Assembly (NCBI GenBank): GCA_019750335.1
Contig: JAIEOQ010000005.1
Span: 310,001-374,000, forward strand
Reading direction: 5' to 3'
Length of the DNA stretch: 64,000 bases
Origin: Candidatus Obscuribacterales bacterium
GTDB taxonomy: Bacteria > Cyanobacteriota > Vampirovibrionia > Obscuribacterales > Obscuribacteraceae
The notes under the pieces are model-generated. The model was not told where the DNA came from. It saw only the letters and a list, made by a program, of their open reading frames with translations, and did no database searches. The position numbers and the translations under genes are program-made. This document shows positions 6,424-14,783 of the stretch, piece by piece. Position 1 is the stretch's first letter. Each line of letters starts with the position of its first letter.

Positions 6424-7485
6424 ATGAATATCAAACGGTGTAAATGGTTGGCCGGCATATTACCAGCGGCCTTGATGACTACCAGCTTGTTTACTCCGGC
6501 TAAGTCAGCCGAAGCGGTAGTCGCTAGAACAACATTGATTACAGCTTGTGGCAGTTTATTTGAAATAGATGCTAACGCCGATGGCATGTCTGCCAACGAG
6601 CGAGCTCGTATCGTTCAAAAAAATCTTGATAATGCACTTATCTCCGCAAAAAATAGAACGCCTTCGGCCGTTCGGGTAGAAGTTATGAATCGCAATCCGA
6701 TTGTAACTTTGGACGGATTCTATATTGTTACAGCTGATGGTAATAGTGCAGCCAGAAACAGAATGACTCAAATGGAATTGGCTAATAAATGGGCTGATAG
6801 CATTCGTCATTGTTTAGCTGACACCGTAGCCATGAACAATTATTTGGCATTATTGACCGGTAATTTTCCGGAGAAAAAAGTTGAAGCTGTCGTTTCACGC
6901 AATGACGCCATTGCTGTGATGACAACTGATATGTTGTTCCCGATTCAACTTGCTACACCGATCTCTTCAATGACATCAATTGTTGGAGATAAAATCGAAG
7001 CCGTAGTAAGCCACGATGTTCCTCTTGGACCGACATTTGATACTTATCTGCCGTCCGGCACCGTTGCCATGGGTGAGCTGGTTCCGGTAGCAAAATACAA
7101 CAGTGCATCGGCTTTTCATAAAGATGGTTTGACTGTCGACTTTTATGAATTCCGCACGCCGGACGGACGTAAAATTCCGATTGACGGACATGTGCTTGGT
7201 TGGATTAATCGCTGGCGGACAATTTCCGTCAAACCGACATCGGCTGAGTGCTGTGGCAACCCGGTAGCTATAACCAGCAGTGGTGCTTTCAAAGTAAAAA
7301 TTCAGCCTTCACGTGGTGTGATTGTCGGCGCCTGGAAGGGCGCACCGCTCGATCCTTCTACAATCGCTCCGGCTCCCAGATTCTCCTTTAAGAGAGAATC
7401 CGGATTACGCATCGGACAAGGCGAGCCTTTGATGCTTCAGTTGCACAGCTCGACTGCTCTGGCTATTGCCGGAAGCAGCATGTAA
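6424..7485 (+). CDS. Exported protein with VirB10/TrbI-like C-terminal part
   Basis: 353 residues from the ATG at 6424 (TAGGTGAT upstream; a GTG at 6415 is also in frame). It has a signal peptide in the first ~30 residues. Residues 35-145 form a helical module (NERARIVQKNLDNAL, ELANKWADSIRHCLAD) shared with the next gene. Residues 180-260 carry VPLGPTF, LPSGTVAMGELV and FRTPDGRKIPIDG, the pattern of the beta domain in VirB10/TrbI-like proteins. It is paralogous to 7515-8483 and, in the C-terminal part, to 45902-47089. Probably periplasmic; no T4SS is nearby, so the role is unknown. Confidence 0.7.
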   Translation: MNIKRCKWLAGILPAALMTTSLFTPAKSAEAVVARTTLITACGSLFEIDANADGMSANERARIVQKNLDNALISAKNRTPSAVRVEVMNRNPIVTLDGFYIVTADGNSAARNRMTQMELANKWADSIRHCLADTVAMNNYLALLTGNFPEKKVEAVVSRNDAIAVMTTDMLFPIQLATPISSMTSIVGDKIEAVVSHDVPLGPTFDTYLPSGTVAMGELVPVAKYNSASAFHKDGLTVDFYEFRTPDGRKIPIDGHVLGWINRWRTISVKPTSAECCGNPVAITSSGAFKVKIQPSRGVIVGAWKGAPLDPSTIAPAPRFSFKRESGLRIGQGEPLMLQLHSSTALAIAGSSM

Positions 7486-7514
7486 TTTAATCGCAAGTTT
7501 AAGAGGAAAATATA

Positions 7515-8483
7515 ATGAATATCGGTAAAGTAAAACTGGCTTTGGCAGGCTTGTCCCTAGCCATGCTGCTACCAAGCCAAATGGCATATGCCGGCTTTGC
7601 AAGCGGCAGTGCTGTGACAATGGGAGGCGATCCCATATTTCGCATCGCCTCAGGAGCGGAAGGTTATACAGCAGAACACAGAGCTTGGTTGGCTCAGGAT
7701 GCCTTGGATAATGCTCTGGTTTTATCCCGTGACAAATCGCCATCTGCTGTCACGGTTGACCGTGTAAACGGTGCTTGGGTTGTGATGTTGGGTGGACGCG
7801 TAGTTGCCACTGCTGATTCAGGCAGCGCTGAAGTAGAAAGTCTTTCTGCTGAAGCTCTAGCTAATCGCTGGGCTGACTCAATCAAGAATTTCTTGGCTGA
7901 CGATTCCAAAACTGACAATTATGTAGCCAATCTAACAGGAAAAAATCCGGTGCAAGCTACGGTTGCCGTAGTAGAAAGAAGGCTTTATGCCCCAGCCGGA
8001 TTGGCTTTTCCGGTGCATTTAACGAGGGACATAATCGCTTCAAATCTAGCGCCGGGTGAAGTTATTGAGGCTCGCTTGGATAAGGATGTACCGCTCGGAC
8101 ATTATGTGATTCCAGCCAACTCGACGGTAATTGGTGAAGTCGTACAAAATAACACGAATGATTATGTAATTCGTTTTACGACTTTGCGTACTCCGAGTGG
8201 AACTGAAGTCCCAATCAGCGCTTATGCCTCTGCTGATTATGTAGTGTCCAGCAGTGCCCCGCACCGTGTTTGTACTTATGTTATTCCTTCCGGTTCTGCT
8301 AATGGCATGCCGGGAGTCGTTGGTAGAGTACCAGCTTCAATCGGTATCGGTGCGGTCAGTGGTTCTAGAACTACCACTTTGGTATTGAATAAAAATACCG
8401 ATCTGGTTGCTAGCGAACCGATGATATTAGTGTTCGAATCATCCACGCCAGTTGCCGTAATTACTCGCGATACTGCGATGTAG
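7515..8483 (+). CDS. Exported protein, paralogue of the preceding gene
   Basis: 322 residues. It has a signal peptide (MNIGKVKLALAGLSLAML, cleavage after AYA), then the same two parts as its neighbour: a helical module with HRAWLAQDALDNAL and ANRWADSIKNFLADD, and a beta module with DVPLGHYVIPANSTVIGEVV and RTPSGTEVPISAY. The order and about 30% apparent similarity argue for tandem duplication. The gap to the upstream stop is 29 bases with AAGAGGAAAA as ribosome site, so both are likely transcribed from 6346-6373. Function unknown. Confidence 0.7.
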   Translation: MNIGKVKLALAGLSLAMLLPSQMAYAGFASGSAVTMGGDPIFRIASGAEGYTAEHRAWLAQDALDNALVLSRDKSPSAVTVDRVNGAWVVMLGGRVVATADSGSAEVESLSAEALANRWADSIKNFLADDSKTDNYVANLTGKNPVQATVAVVERRLYAPAGLAFPVHLTRDIIASNLAPGEVIEARLDKDVPLGHYVIPANSTVIGEVVQNNTNDYVIRFTTLRTPSGTEVPISAYASADYVVSSSAPHRVCTYVIPSGSANGMPGVVGRVPASIGIGAVSGSRTTTLVLNKNTDLVASEPMILVFESSTPVAVITRDTAM

Positions 8484-8514
8484 TCTTAATCTAAAAAGAA
8501 GAGAGGAGAGAAAA

Positions 8515-8712
8515 ATGAATAAAGATAGAGATAAAAACCTTGAAGATCAAGAGCTCGATGAAAAAGAAGATCGCAAAGGCGAACATTGTGAAAAACCGAT
8601 GGGTCCCCGTGAGCGCGATGCTAGCGGCAAGGATTGCGGTTTGAACAAAGACAAAGATCGCCTTTGTAATGAGGACGAAGACGAAGAAGAGGCTCCGAAC
8701 GAAGAGGAGTAG
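8515..8712 (+). CDS. Small highly acidic protein
   Basis: 65 residues, nearly half of them Asp/Glu/Lys/Arg, ending in an acidic run around EDEDEEEAPNEEE, with three Cys residues. It lacks hydrophobic segments and is likely disordered, as in some desiccation or stress hydrophilins. AGAGGAGAGAAAA precedes the ATG. It is the third gene of the run starting at 6424 and is followed by a terminator. No family recognised. Confidence 0.65.
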   Translation: MNKDRDKNLEDQELDEKEDRKGEHCEKPMGPRERDASGKDCGLNKDKDRLCNEDEDEEEAPNEEE

Positions 8713-8734
8713 CTATTCTTGGAACTTGAACTGC

Positions 8735-8770
8735 AGGCAGGACATCTTTAACGTTGTCCTGCCTCTTTCT
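8735..8770 (+). terminator. Rho-independent terminator
   Basis: AGGCAGGAC (8735-8743) and GTCCTGCCT (8756-8764), 12-base loop, followed by a CTTTCTT pyrimidine run. Confidence 0.8.
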
Positions 8771-8873
8771 TAGAAAAAATATTTCGCTTAATAAATGAAA
8801 AATCGGAACTTATCGCTGAAAAAGCCGCCATTAATACTCGAACTGTCCGTTAAATTGTACGGAGACCAGATGT

Positions 8874-9029
8874 ATGCAAGCTAGTACATATAAAAGTGAC
8901 TATGTCGGACGCGACTTTATTGTGTTTTTGGCCATTCTTTTCGCAATAGCCAGCTGTGCAGTCGCTATGTCGGTTGCCGATTCGCAACACGAACGGGTTG
9001 CGAATCAACATCGTCACATGTCTGTTTAA
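8874..9029 (+). CDS. Small single-TM protein
   Basis: 51 residues, too short for many gene finders. The ATG at 8874 lies 9 bases after GGAG (8861-8864). It has a polar N-terminal 13 residues, one membrane segment (FIVFLAILFAIASCAVAMSV) and a polar His/Arg-rich C-terminal tail. A weak cluster-type -35 box (GGAACT at 8805-8810, with GCC rather than GTC 16 bases on) lies upstream. Function unknown. Confidence 0.55.
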   Translation: MQASTYKSDYVGRDFIVFLAILFAIASCAVAMSVADSQHERVANQHRHMSV

Positions 9030-9070
9030 CTGTTCGAGAGTTCAATATGATTCCAAAAGGGTTGATTTTT

Positions 9071-9346
9071 ATGATGAATACCTTTGATTTGATTGAGTAT
9101 CAAGAACAAGCCCGCAATGCGAGTTCGCCGCGAAAGCTGTTTGAGCTTTGGGAAGATATTTGTCGTCGCTACGATCGAGGAGAGATTGGCAAATATGAAT
9201 TGGATGAAATGAAAGAGGCTATCTGGCCGATGATGCGTTTACTTACGCGTCTGCAAATGGAAATTGACGGTCATCCCATTTCTGGTGAATCCAAAGCTTA
9301 TGTTCATTCAATCAGTGGCAATTTAGAAAAAAGGAAGGCAAGTTAG
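9071..9346 (+). CDS. Small hypothetical helical protein
   Basis: 91 residues from the ATG at 9071, which follows AAAAGGG at a normal distance; an in-frame ATG at 9047 would add 8 residues. The sequence is helical and amphipathic with WEDICRRYDRGEIGKYELDEMKEAIWPMM and no signal peptide. Its stop is 2 bases before the ferritin-like gene, so the two are co-translated. No family recognised. Confidence 0.65.
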   Translation: MMNTFDLIEYQEQARNASSPRKLFELWEDICRRYDRGEIGKYELDEMKEAIWPMMRLLTRLQMEIDGHPISGESKAYVHSISGNLEKRKAS

Positions 9347-9348
9347 TC

Positions 9349-9894
9349 ATGGAAAATGATTTTATTAAAGATGTAAGCGAGATTCGTCGGCAAGCACGCA
9401 TGCATGTCGAGGACGGTGCTCTTACCCAAGGTTATAGTGCCAATCGTGACACGATAGTCAAATTGTTGAATGATGCTCTTGCTACTGAAATTGTTTGTGT
9501 GCTTCGTTACCGCCGCCATTATTTTATGGCCAAAGGTATCGCTGCCGAACCGGTTGCCGAAGAATTTCTTGAGCACGCTAACGAAGAGCTCTCTCACGCT
9601 GACAAACTTGCTGCTCGCATAGCGCAGCTTGGCGGTGAACCGAACTTCAATCCTGACAGCTTAAGCGCTCGCAGTCATGCTGAATATATTGAAGGCAAAG
9701 ACTTGAATGATATGGTTCGTGAAAATCTAATTGCGGAGCGAATCGCTATCGATAGTTATCGAGAGATGATTCATTATATCGCTGATAACGACCCGACCAC
9801 GCGCCGATTGTTGGAAGAAATTTTAGCCAAAGAAGAAGAACACGCTGATGAATTATCAAATCTGGTCAAGCCGGAACTACCCAAGGCTTCCTGA
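9349..9894 (+). CDS. Bacterioferritin/Dps-like ferritin-superfamily protein
   Basis: 181 residues with the four-helix ferritin-like pattern and a full set of candidate di-iron ligands: E47 (ATEIVCVLRY), E80 and H83 (EEFLEHANEELSHAD), E130 (LIAERIAIDSY), and E162 with H165 (ILAKEEEHADEL). The length fits bacterioferritin-like or DPS-like proteins that store iron and remove peroxide in the cytoplasm. The ~35-residue N-terminal extension is of unknown role. It is coupled to the preceding small gene, and its neighbours are other stress genes. Confidence 0.82.
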   Translation: MENDFIKDVSEIRRQARMHVEDGALTQGYSANRDTIVKLLNDALATEIVCVLRYRRHYFMAKGIAAEPVAEEFLEHANEELSHADKLAARIAQLGGEPNFNPDSLSARSHAEYIEGKDLNDMVRENLIAERIAIDSYREMIHYIADNDPTTRRLLEEILAKEEEHADELSNLVKPELPKAS

Positions 9895-9921
9895 TAATTT
9901 AAGTGTTTTTGGTTTAGTTTT

Positions 9922-9957
9922 GCCGCAAGTTCCGGAGTGAACTTGCGGCTTACATTT
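9922..9957 (+). terminator. Terminator after the ferritin-like gene
   Basis: GCCGCAAGTTC (9922-9932) pairs with GAACTTGCGGC (9939-9949), then TTACATTTT. Confidence 0.75.
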
Positions 9958-10029
9958 TGTAGTGATCCTTTCTATGCAACTTTATTGAAAGAAGTGCGTC
10001 TGGCGTACAAATTATTGGAGGCAACTTCT

Positions 10030-10281
10030 ATGTCTTTACGCTCCCGAAATCCAGTAGATTTAATTGAGCCAAAACCAGTAGCGCCAGAGCCTAAGCCATT
10101 GCCACCAGAGCCGAAGCCGGCGCCGCCTGAACCGTGGCATTTACCTGAACCTAAGCCAGTTCCACCAATGCCGCCAGAGCCGGCACCACAACCGCCTGAG
10201 CCTGGTCCATGGCCTGAGCCAACACCGACTCCACCAGAGCCATTGCCGGGACCTTTGGAATTAGCTATTAACCCACGCTAA
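10030..10281 (+). CDS. Small Pro/Glu-rich repeat protein
   Basis: 83 residues from the ATG at 10030, 8 bases after GGAGG; a longer in-frame GTG start at 9937 lies inside the preceding hairpin and is rejected. After a short basic N-terminus the protein is a run of PEPKP / PPEP-type units with interspersed Trp (EPWHL, GPWPEP). It would be an extended, disordered polyproline rod. No signal peptide is visible, so its location is unclear. Function unknown. Confidence 0.6.
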   Translation: MSLRSRNPVDLIEPKPVAPEPKPLPPEPKPAPPEPWHLPEPKPVPPMPPEPAPQPPEPGPWPEPTPTPPEPLPGPLELAINPR

Positions 10282-10288
10282 ATTTAGT

Positions 10289-10670
10289 CTACTCTTCTGC
10301 ACCTAATACGGTGCCAATTAAAAGTCCGGAGGGGATTTCAGAGATGTAGCCGGCTTTGGTTACTTTTACTTCCAGAGATGTATTCTCAGCGCCTGCTTCG
10401 CGCAACACATTTTTTACGCCAGGTAAAACCTGACCGACAACTTTGCCTGTACTATCGTTTAAAATTTTACCCTCGCCGTTTACCGATACATTAAGCAGCC
10501 GTACTCTTGAAACCGGTCCTTTATAGGTTTGAAATAGAGCGTTCTGCATAAACTTACTGAATCTCTCGGAATGGATTATTTCTGCTTTTACCGGCATGCC
10601 CGAGGCGATGTTGACTATATTCAACATCAATATTGTTTGGCACAGCAATGATTTAACTCTCAGTTTCATG
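10289..10670 (-). CDS. Small exported protein
   Basis: 126 residues. I place the start at the ATG at 10670 because a signal peptide begins there (MKLRVKSLLCQTILMLNIVNI, cleavage near VKA) and because the promoter at 10702-10729 falls inside the longer in-frame extension. The mature part is about 95 residues, beta-rich, with RVRLLNVSVNGEGKI and VVGQVLPGV. No family recognised. It converges on the Pro-rich gene ending at 10281. Confidence 0.65.
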
Positions 10671-10701
10671 GCTATTCTTACCCGTTTCTCTAGTCTGCCG
10701 G

Positions 10702-10729
10702 CTAGACGGAACCCCGGAGCGAATGTTCC
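10702..10729 (-). promoter_or_regulatory. ECF-type promoter, GGAACA-N16-GTCTAG (minus strand)
   Basis: On the minus strand GGAACA (10729-10724), 16 bases, GTCTAG (10707-10702), 32 bases before the chosen start at 10670. It also supports that start choice. Confidence 0.68.
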
Positions 10730-10821
10730 AAAAGCAAGCGTCCGTTGGGTGCTTAAGATTTGTATATCCAATTGGATCCTGCCGAAAAAGAGCAAAATCT
10801 TAAAAAAAAACGCCAAAATTG

Positions 10822-10849
10822 GGCACTTTTCTGGTGATGCCCCGTCACA
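10822..10849 (+). promoter_or_regulatory. Possible ECF-type promoter, GGCACT-N16-GTCACA
   Basis: GGCACT (one mismatch to the -35 block) at 10822-10827 and GTCACA at 10844-10849 with the standard 16-base spacer, 31 bases before the membrane-protein gene at 10880. Confidence 0.42.
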
Positions 10850-10879
10850 AAATTACGCTGTAAACGGAGGAAGCGCATT

Positions 10880-11272
10880 ATGAAACTCTTTATTCTCAAA
10901 TTGGCTTTAACTGCATTAGCTTTTGCTTTTGTTTTGCCACTAATTCCGGGAATAGATTTTCACGGCAACTTCCTTGCGGCAATCATGATCTCCATCGTAT
11001 TCGGAATAATGCTTTGGGTAACAGATCTTATTGCATTGGCGATTTCGACTGTATTGACGGTCAGCTCCTTAGGGTTAGCCTTAATCTGGCTAATACCACT
11101 ATGGATTCTCGGATTTTGGCTCTTGCCGGCAGTGGCCTTGCGCCTTGTTGCTGACGTTATGCCGAACAATCTGACAATCATGGGCTGGATGCCGGCAATC
11201 TTCGGCGGTCTAATCATGCTTTTTATCGGCATGCTCACAAGCGATTCTTCGCGCTTGCGAGCTCAAACTTAG
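10880..11272 (+). CDS. Small four-TM membrane protein, holin-4-2-like layout
   Basis: 130 residues, almost entirely hydrophobic with about four membrane spans (residues 3-22, 30-50, 52-85, 100-120). The layout and the Leu/Ile/Gly-rich composition resemble the phage_holin_4_2 (YvlD-like) family of membrane proteins, which in Bacillus are stress-associated; this match is weak. GGAGG precedes the ATG. A GlsB/YeaQ-family gene follows in the same direction. Confidence 0.6.
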   Translation: MKLFILKLALTALAFAFVLPLIPGIDFHGNFLAAIMISIVFGIMLWVTDLIALAISTVLTVSSLGLALIWLIPLWILGFWLLPAVALRLVADVMPNNLTIMGWMPAIFGGLIMLFIGMLTSDSSRLRAQT

Positions 11273-11305
11273 ATCGGTAGTCCCTAACTGGCGAGGCAAT
11301 ATTTT

Positions 11306-11566
11306 ATGGAATTGGTAGCATTTATTCTGTTTATTTTAGTGGCAGCTGCTTGTGCTGGAATCGCTGAAGCATTGGTTCCTGGACAAGTACCAGGCGGTTT
11401 TCTGATGTCGGCTCTTGTCGGCATAATCGGTGCTTGGGTTGGTGCAAGCCTTTTCGGACATATGGGTCCTGATTTGGCCGGCATACCCTTACTGCCAGCA
11501 ATTATCGGCTCAGCGCTTCTTATCTTTGGTCTCAAACTGATAAGACGTAGTACAGCCCATACATAA
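11306..11566 (+). CDS. GlsB/YeaQ/YmgE family membrane protein
   Basis: 86 residues with three membrane spans and the family's typical GIAEALVPGQVPGGFLMSAL in the first loop, followed by GIIGAWVGASLFG. Members of this 'transglycosylase-associated' family are small stress-induced inner-membrane proteins with no proven enzymatic activity. It lies 33 bases after the preceding membrane-protein gene and may share its promoter. Confidence 0.87.
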   Translation: MELVAFILFILVAAACAGIAEALVPGQVPGGFLMSALVGIIGAWVGASLFGHMGPDLAGIPLLPAIIGSALLIFGLKLIRRSTAHT

Positions 11567-11614
11567 ATAACTCGTACGTTAGTGAGATGCGTGCAATGAG
11601 GCATGGAGAAAATT

Positions 11615-12541
11615 ATGAATTACTTTAAAACATTGAGTTTATTGGCAATGACAGTGGCACTGGCTGCGCCTGCCTATTCTGAAACTGAAACTACAGTTAT
11701 TGAAACTAGAACTGTAACAACGCCGTCTGTAGTAAGTACTCCGGTGACTGTAACAACACCGTTAGCAGCTTCGGTGCGCACTTACGCCGTAGTAGATCCG
11801 ATATCAGGTGTGGTAAAAGACTATTACGATCCACAAGTACGTCGCACCATAAGTGGTGTCGTTCTCAGTCCTGGTCTAATCGTAGTAGACAGGGGCAACG
11901 GACGACTTATTGGTTCGATAGATGCTTTGGGCAACATTGTGGATCTTAAAATGGCTACTGCTGCTCCGTTGTTAACTACCTCCATTGATACACGCCGTCG
12001 TGATCTGGAAATGGCTCTTGATTCAGCTTTAAGCAAAGGCGAAATTACAGTAGCCCAAGCTCAAGAGCTAAGAGACGGTTTGGAAAAAATAGCTGCTCAG
12101 GAAGCCGCAGCTCTTGCTGCCGGTAGTGCAATTAACACTTACGAAGCAATGCTTTTAGCCACCAACTTGGATATGCTGCAAGCCAGATTTGCGCCCATCG
12201 TTAAGACAGTTACTGTTAAACCGGTAATTTCACCTCAGTTTATTACCGTATCCGGACAAACCGTTTATACGGATACTTTGACTTATCGCAGAACGAAAAT
12301 ACTGCAAAGAATCGATGATGAATACGCTGCCGGACGGTTGTCTTCGGAAAACGTATCTGACTTGAAGAGCAAGCTGAACTCTATCGCTTCGGACGAAACT
12401 CGTTATAGAAAAGATGGAGATCTGAGCTCTTCGCGCAGAAAAACTTTGGACGTAAAGTTAGACCGCGTGCAAACCGCTCTGGAAAGAGATGTAGCCAATA
12501 TCAATGCCAAACGTTCGCGCATCGGCATTCGTGTTGACTAA
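11615..12541 (+). CDS. Exported helical protein of unknown function
   Basis: 308 residues from the ATG at 11615, 6 bases after GGAGA; an ATG at 11603 would put the ribosome site inside the gene. The signal peptide covers residues 1-22 (cleavage after AYS). A Thr/Val-rich stretch to about 60 is similar in composition to the exported proteins at 1555 and 2048. Residues 125-165 and 230-305 are helical, each with a 'short helix, Gly, E/L-x-x-x-x-A-Q-E-L' pattern (SKGEITVAQAQELRDGL; AAGRLSSENVSDLKSKL) that looks like a repeated EF-hand-sized or SHOCT-like unit. No known family; probably periplasmic. Confidence 0.65.
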   Translation: MNYFKTLSLLAMTVALAAPAYSETETTVIETRTVTTPSVVSTPVTVTTPLAASVRTYAVVDPISGVVKDYYDPQVRRTISGVVLSPGLIVVDRGNGRLIGSIDALGNIVDLKMATAAPLLTTSIDTRRRDLEMALDSALSKGEITVAQAQELRDGLEKIAAQEAAALAAGSAINTYEAMLLATNLDMLQARFAPIVKTVTVKPVISPQFITVSGQTVYTDTLTYRRTKILQRIDDEYAAGRLSSENVSDLKSKLNSIASDETRYRKDGDLSSSRRKTLDVKLDRVQTALERDVANINAKRSRIGIRVD

Positions 12542-12578
12542 TTGTTTGCAACGACTTTGAGTTATTGGAGGTTCAATT

Positions 12579-13121
12579 ATGCAACATGCGGTATTAGCTA
12601 CGCTCTCAGGACATGAGCAATCAGCCCGTGTTGTCGGGGCTCTTAAACAAGCCGGATTTTCGGCGGATGATATTTCGGTTCTGTTGCCCGATGAGTTCGG
12701 TGCGCAAGAGCTTGGTTTTGTTCGCGGAAGCAAAGCTCCGGAAGGTACGGCTCTTGGCCTTTGGCTGGGTCTTCTTGCTGGTGCGATCTTCGGCTATTAT
12801 GCCTGGTCAATGCGTATTCAGGTGAACGGTTTGGAAAGCTTTTTCGTAGCTGGTCCGGCTGTAGCATCGCTATCGATGGCCGCTTTAAGCGGAATAATCG
12901 CTGGTTTGTTCGGCGGCTTGATTGGCTCGACAATGCCTGAGTATATTGCTCGCAAATATGATCGCAAAACACGCTTTGGCAGCTCGCTGCTATCTGTGCA
13001 TATCGATAATGGCTCAGAACTTCGCGTAGTCGAAAAACTGCTTGCCACTGAAGGTGCACAAGAAATCAGGTTGATGCCGGAAGATTCCGACCGACACAAA
13101 CCTGTCCAGTTAGCTTCTTAA
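12579..13121 (+). CDS. YflT-like stress protein, paralogue of 2470-2988
   Basis: 180 residues. The N-terminal part (VVGALKQAGFSADDISVLLP, then DEFGAQELGF) and the KAPEG turn match the paralogue closely, followed by two glycine-rich hydrophobic segments (about 55-75, 85-120), PEYIARKYD and the soluble LLSVHIDNG end. It is presumably inserted in, or associated with, the inner membrane. TTGGAGG gives a good ribosome site. Function unknown; YflT-type proteins are general-stress proteins in other bacteria. Confidence 0.7.
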   Translation: MQHAVLATLSGHEQSARVVGALKQAGFSADDISVLLPDEFGAQELGFVRGSKAPEGTALGLWLGLLAGAIFGYYAWSMRIQVNGLESFFVAGPAVASLSMAALSGIIAGLFGGLIGSTMPEYIARKYDRKTRFGSSLLSVHIDNGSELRVVEKLLATEGAQEIRLMPEDSDRHKPVQLAS

Positions 13122-13173
13122 TGGAGGCGACCTACGGAGCTGCAGCCTGGGTGCAGCATTACATTAGATACCA

Positions 13174-13196
13174 AACCAGCTCGTTTCGGGCTGGTT
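13174..13196 (+). terminator. Possible terminator hairpin
   Basis: AACCAGC (13174-13180) and GCTGGTT (13190-13196) with a 9-base loop after the YflT-like gene. The T run is lacking. Confidence 0.35.
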
Positions 13197-13219
13197 ATTG
13201 CTAGAGGGAGGTAACTCTT

Positions 13220-13726
13220 ATGGTGGAGTTCAACAGAACTTTTGCCAATCACACACAAAGGATGGTGAATGCCGAATCAAAACAAATGCCGACTTTTACG
13301 TTAGCTAAAATACGTTTGGCCTCTCATCCCGATGCAAGCACACAAGCGCTTTGCAAATTGGCGAAGCACGTGTGCCCTCAAGTTGTGATACGAGTGGCAG
13401 AAAACATAAATACACCGGTGGAAATTTTAGCTATTTTGGCTAAACATTCGCACTTTGATGTAAGAATCGCTGTATCTGAAAATAGCCGAACGCCCTTCTT
13501 GATCTTGCTTGAATTGATCAAAGATATGGACGCTGATGTGCGTTTCAGCTTGGCTGAAAATCACAATTTGCCGACAACATTGTTGGATGTTCTGGCTCAA
13601 GACGAAAATCCGTATGTGGCTTTTCGAGCGAAAAAAACCCTAGAAAGAATTCGCACGGCTAGATCTAAAGGACATGTTTGGTTTCCAAAACTTTGGTACC
13701 AAAATCGTAAACGGGAGACCGGTTAA
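13220..13726 (+). CDS. LRV/HEAT-like repeat protein
   Basis: 168 residues built from about four units of 24 residues with the pattern VRxAVAEN-x-x-TPxxxLxxLAxD (VVIRVAENINTPVEILAILAK; VRIAVSENSRTPFLILLELIK; VRFSLAENHNLPTTLLDVLAQ). These are leucine-rich-repeat-variant (LRV) units, a curved helical scaffold usually used for protein binding. The last unit ends DENPYVAFRAKKTL, also seen in the paralogue at 54118-54600 (DDNPYVQNRALRT). AGAGGGAGG precedes the ATG. Partner unknown. Confidence 0.75.
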   Translation: MVEFNRTFANHTQRMVNAESKQMPTFTLAKIRLASHPDASTQALCKLAKHVCPQVVIRVAENINTPVEILAILAKHSHFDVRIAVSENSRTPFLILLELIKDMDADVRFSLAENHNLPTTLLDVLAQDENPYVAFRAKKTLERIRTARSKGHVWFPKLWYQNRKRETG

Positions 13727-13856
13727 ACCATAAATTTGGACAGGCAATAGGCGGCATATAAATGTATCCGGACTTGCAAAGATGAGTCAAAAGTGATACA
13801 AAAGTATGCCGCCTTTTGTTGGCTTCAGGCCAAGCAGCGGCTAGGTAAAATGCCTC

Positions 13857-14783
13857 TTGGCAAAGATTGCATCAAGAATTTTGACTACTGTGGAAAACGA
13901 GAAAAGATCCTGGCTGGCCGTCGAATTTGAAGTCGACGCCGAGCATGAAGATATGGCAAGCTGGCTGATGATTCACTTGGGAGCCAACGGCTGTCAATTA
14001 GTAGCTAAAAATACCGAACAATCGACTTTGCAAGCAAGTTTTGAGCGTGACAAGCTCACCCTTGAAGATATGCCGCAAATAAATGCTCAGCTTGACGAAT
14101 ACGGATTGGGCAAATGCGTAGCTTCTTTAAGAGTAAAAGTAATTGAAGAAGAGGATTGGCTTGCCGAGTGGAAACGCGGTTTCAAACCTTTGCATTTAGG
14201 TGAAAAATTTCTTGTTTGTCCGCCTTGGTTGAAACATGAATTGACCGAAGATGATCTGGCTTCGCGCAAAATCATTTATATCGAACCAGGTTTGGCTTTT
14301 GGCACCGGTTTTCATGCTACAACCCAATTTTGTTTGAAAGCTTTAGAATCGCAAACTAAATGTCAAAATGTACTTGATGTTGGCACTGGTAGTGGCATCC
14401 TGGCTATTGCTGTAGCCTTAATGAGCGACACTGCCAAAATAACAGCTGTTGAAATTGATCCGGTTGCTTGCAAAGTCGCCAATGAAAATCTGGCGATTAA
14501 CGGTGTAAACAAGCGTATTGAAATGATTGAAGGCACAAGCGAAAAAGTTGCCGGACGCAAATTTGATGTGATACTTTCCAATCTGACTTGCGAAGACAAT
14601 GTTGCGCTTTTGCCTGAATATATGATTCTGCTTGAAGCGCAAGGCAAAATGATTATGTCGGGCATACTCAAAGAAAAATTACCGCGCTTGGAAAAAGCAA
14701 TTCAAGAAAACAATTGCAAAATAAGCCACTCTGAAGTCGGTGATATGTGGGCAGGTTTAGTCGTAGAGGCAAAAAATGGATAA
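13857..14783 (+). CDS. prmA: Ribosomal protein L11 methyltransferase
   Basis: 308 residues from a TTG start. The N-terminal domain ends in EEDWLAEWKRGFKPLHLGEKFLV, the classical PrmA signature. It is followed by IEPGLAFGTGFHATTQFCL, the SAM-binding LDVGTGSGILAIA and the catalytic-loop ILSNLTCED. PrmA uses S-adenosylmethionine to trimethylate ribosomal protein L11. The length is typical. GTG at 13890 (MENEKRSWLAVEF) is a possible alternative start since neither has a strong ribosome site. The final 8 bases overlap the TPR gene, so translation is coupled. Confidence 0.93.
   Translation: MAKIASRILTTVENEKRSWLAVEFEVDAEHEDMASWLMIHLGANGCQLVAKNTEQSTLQASFERDKLTLEDMPQINAQLDEYGLGKCVASLRVKVIEEEDWLAEWKRGFKPLHLGEKFLVCPPWLKHELTEDDLASRKIIYIEPGLAFGTGFHATTQFCLKALESQTKCQNVLDVGTGSGILAIAVALMSDTAKITAVEIDPVACKVANENLAINGVNKRIEMIEGTSEKVAGRKFDVILSNLTCEDNVALLPEYMILLEAQGKMIMSGILKEKLPRLEKAIQENNCKISHSEVGDMWAGLVVEAKNG

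Noticed and set aside
8805..8832. Cluster-type promoter before the gene at 8874
   Set aside because: GGAACT is present but the block 16 bases later is GCCATT, so it is too weak to list as a feature.
9937..10029. N-terminal extension of the Pro-rich protein
   Set aside because: The GTG start lies in a terminator hairpin, while ATG 10030 has a strong GGAGG.
12758..12830. Glycine-rich spans of the YflT-like protein as a transporter domain
   Set aside because: Only two spans and no transport signature; closer to glycine-zipper stress proteins.
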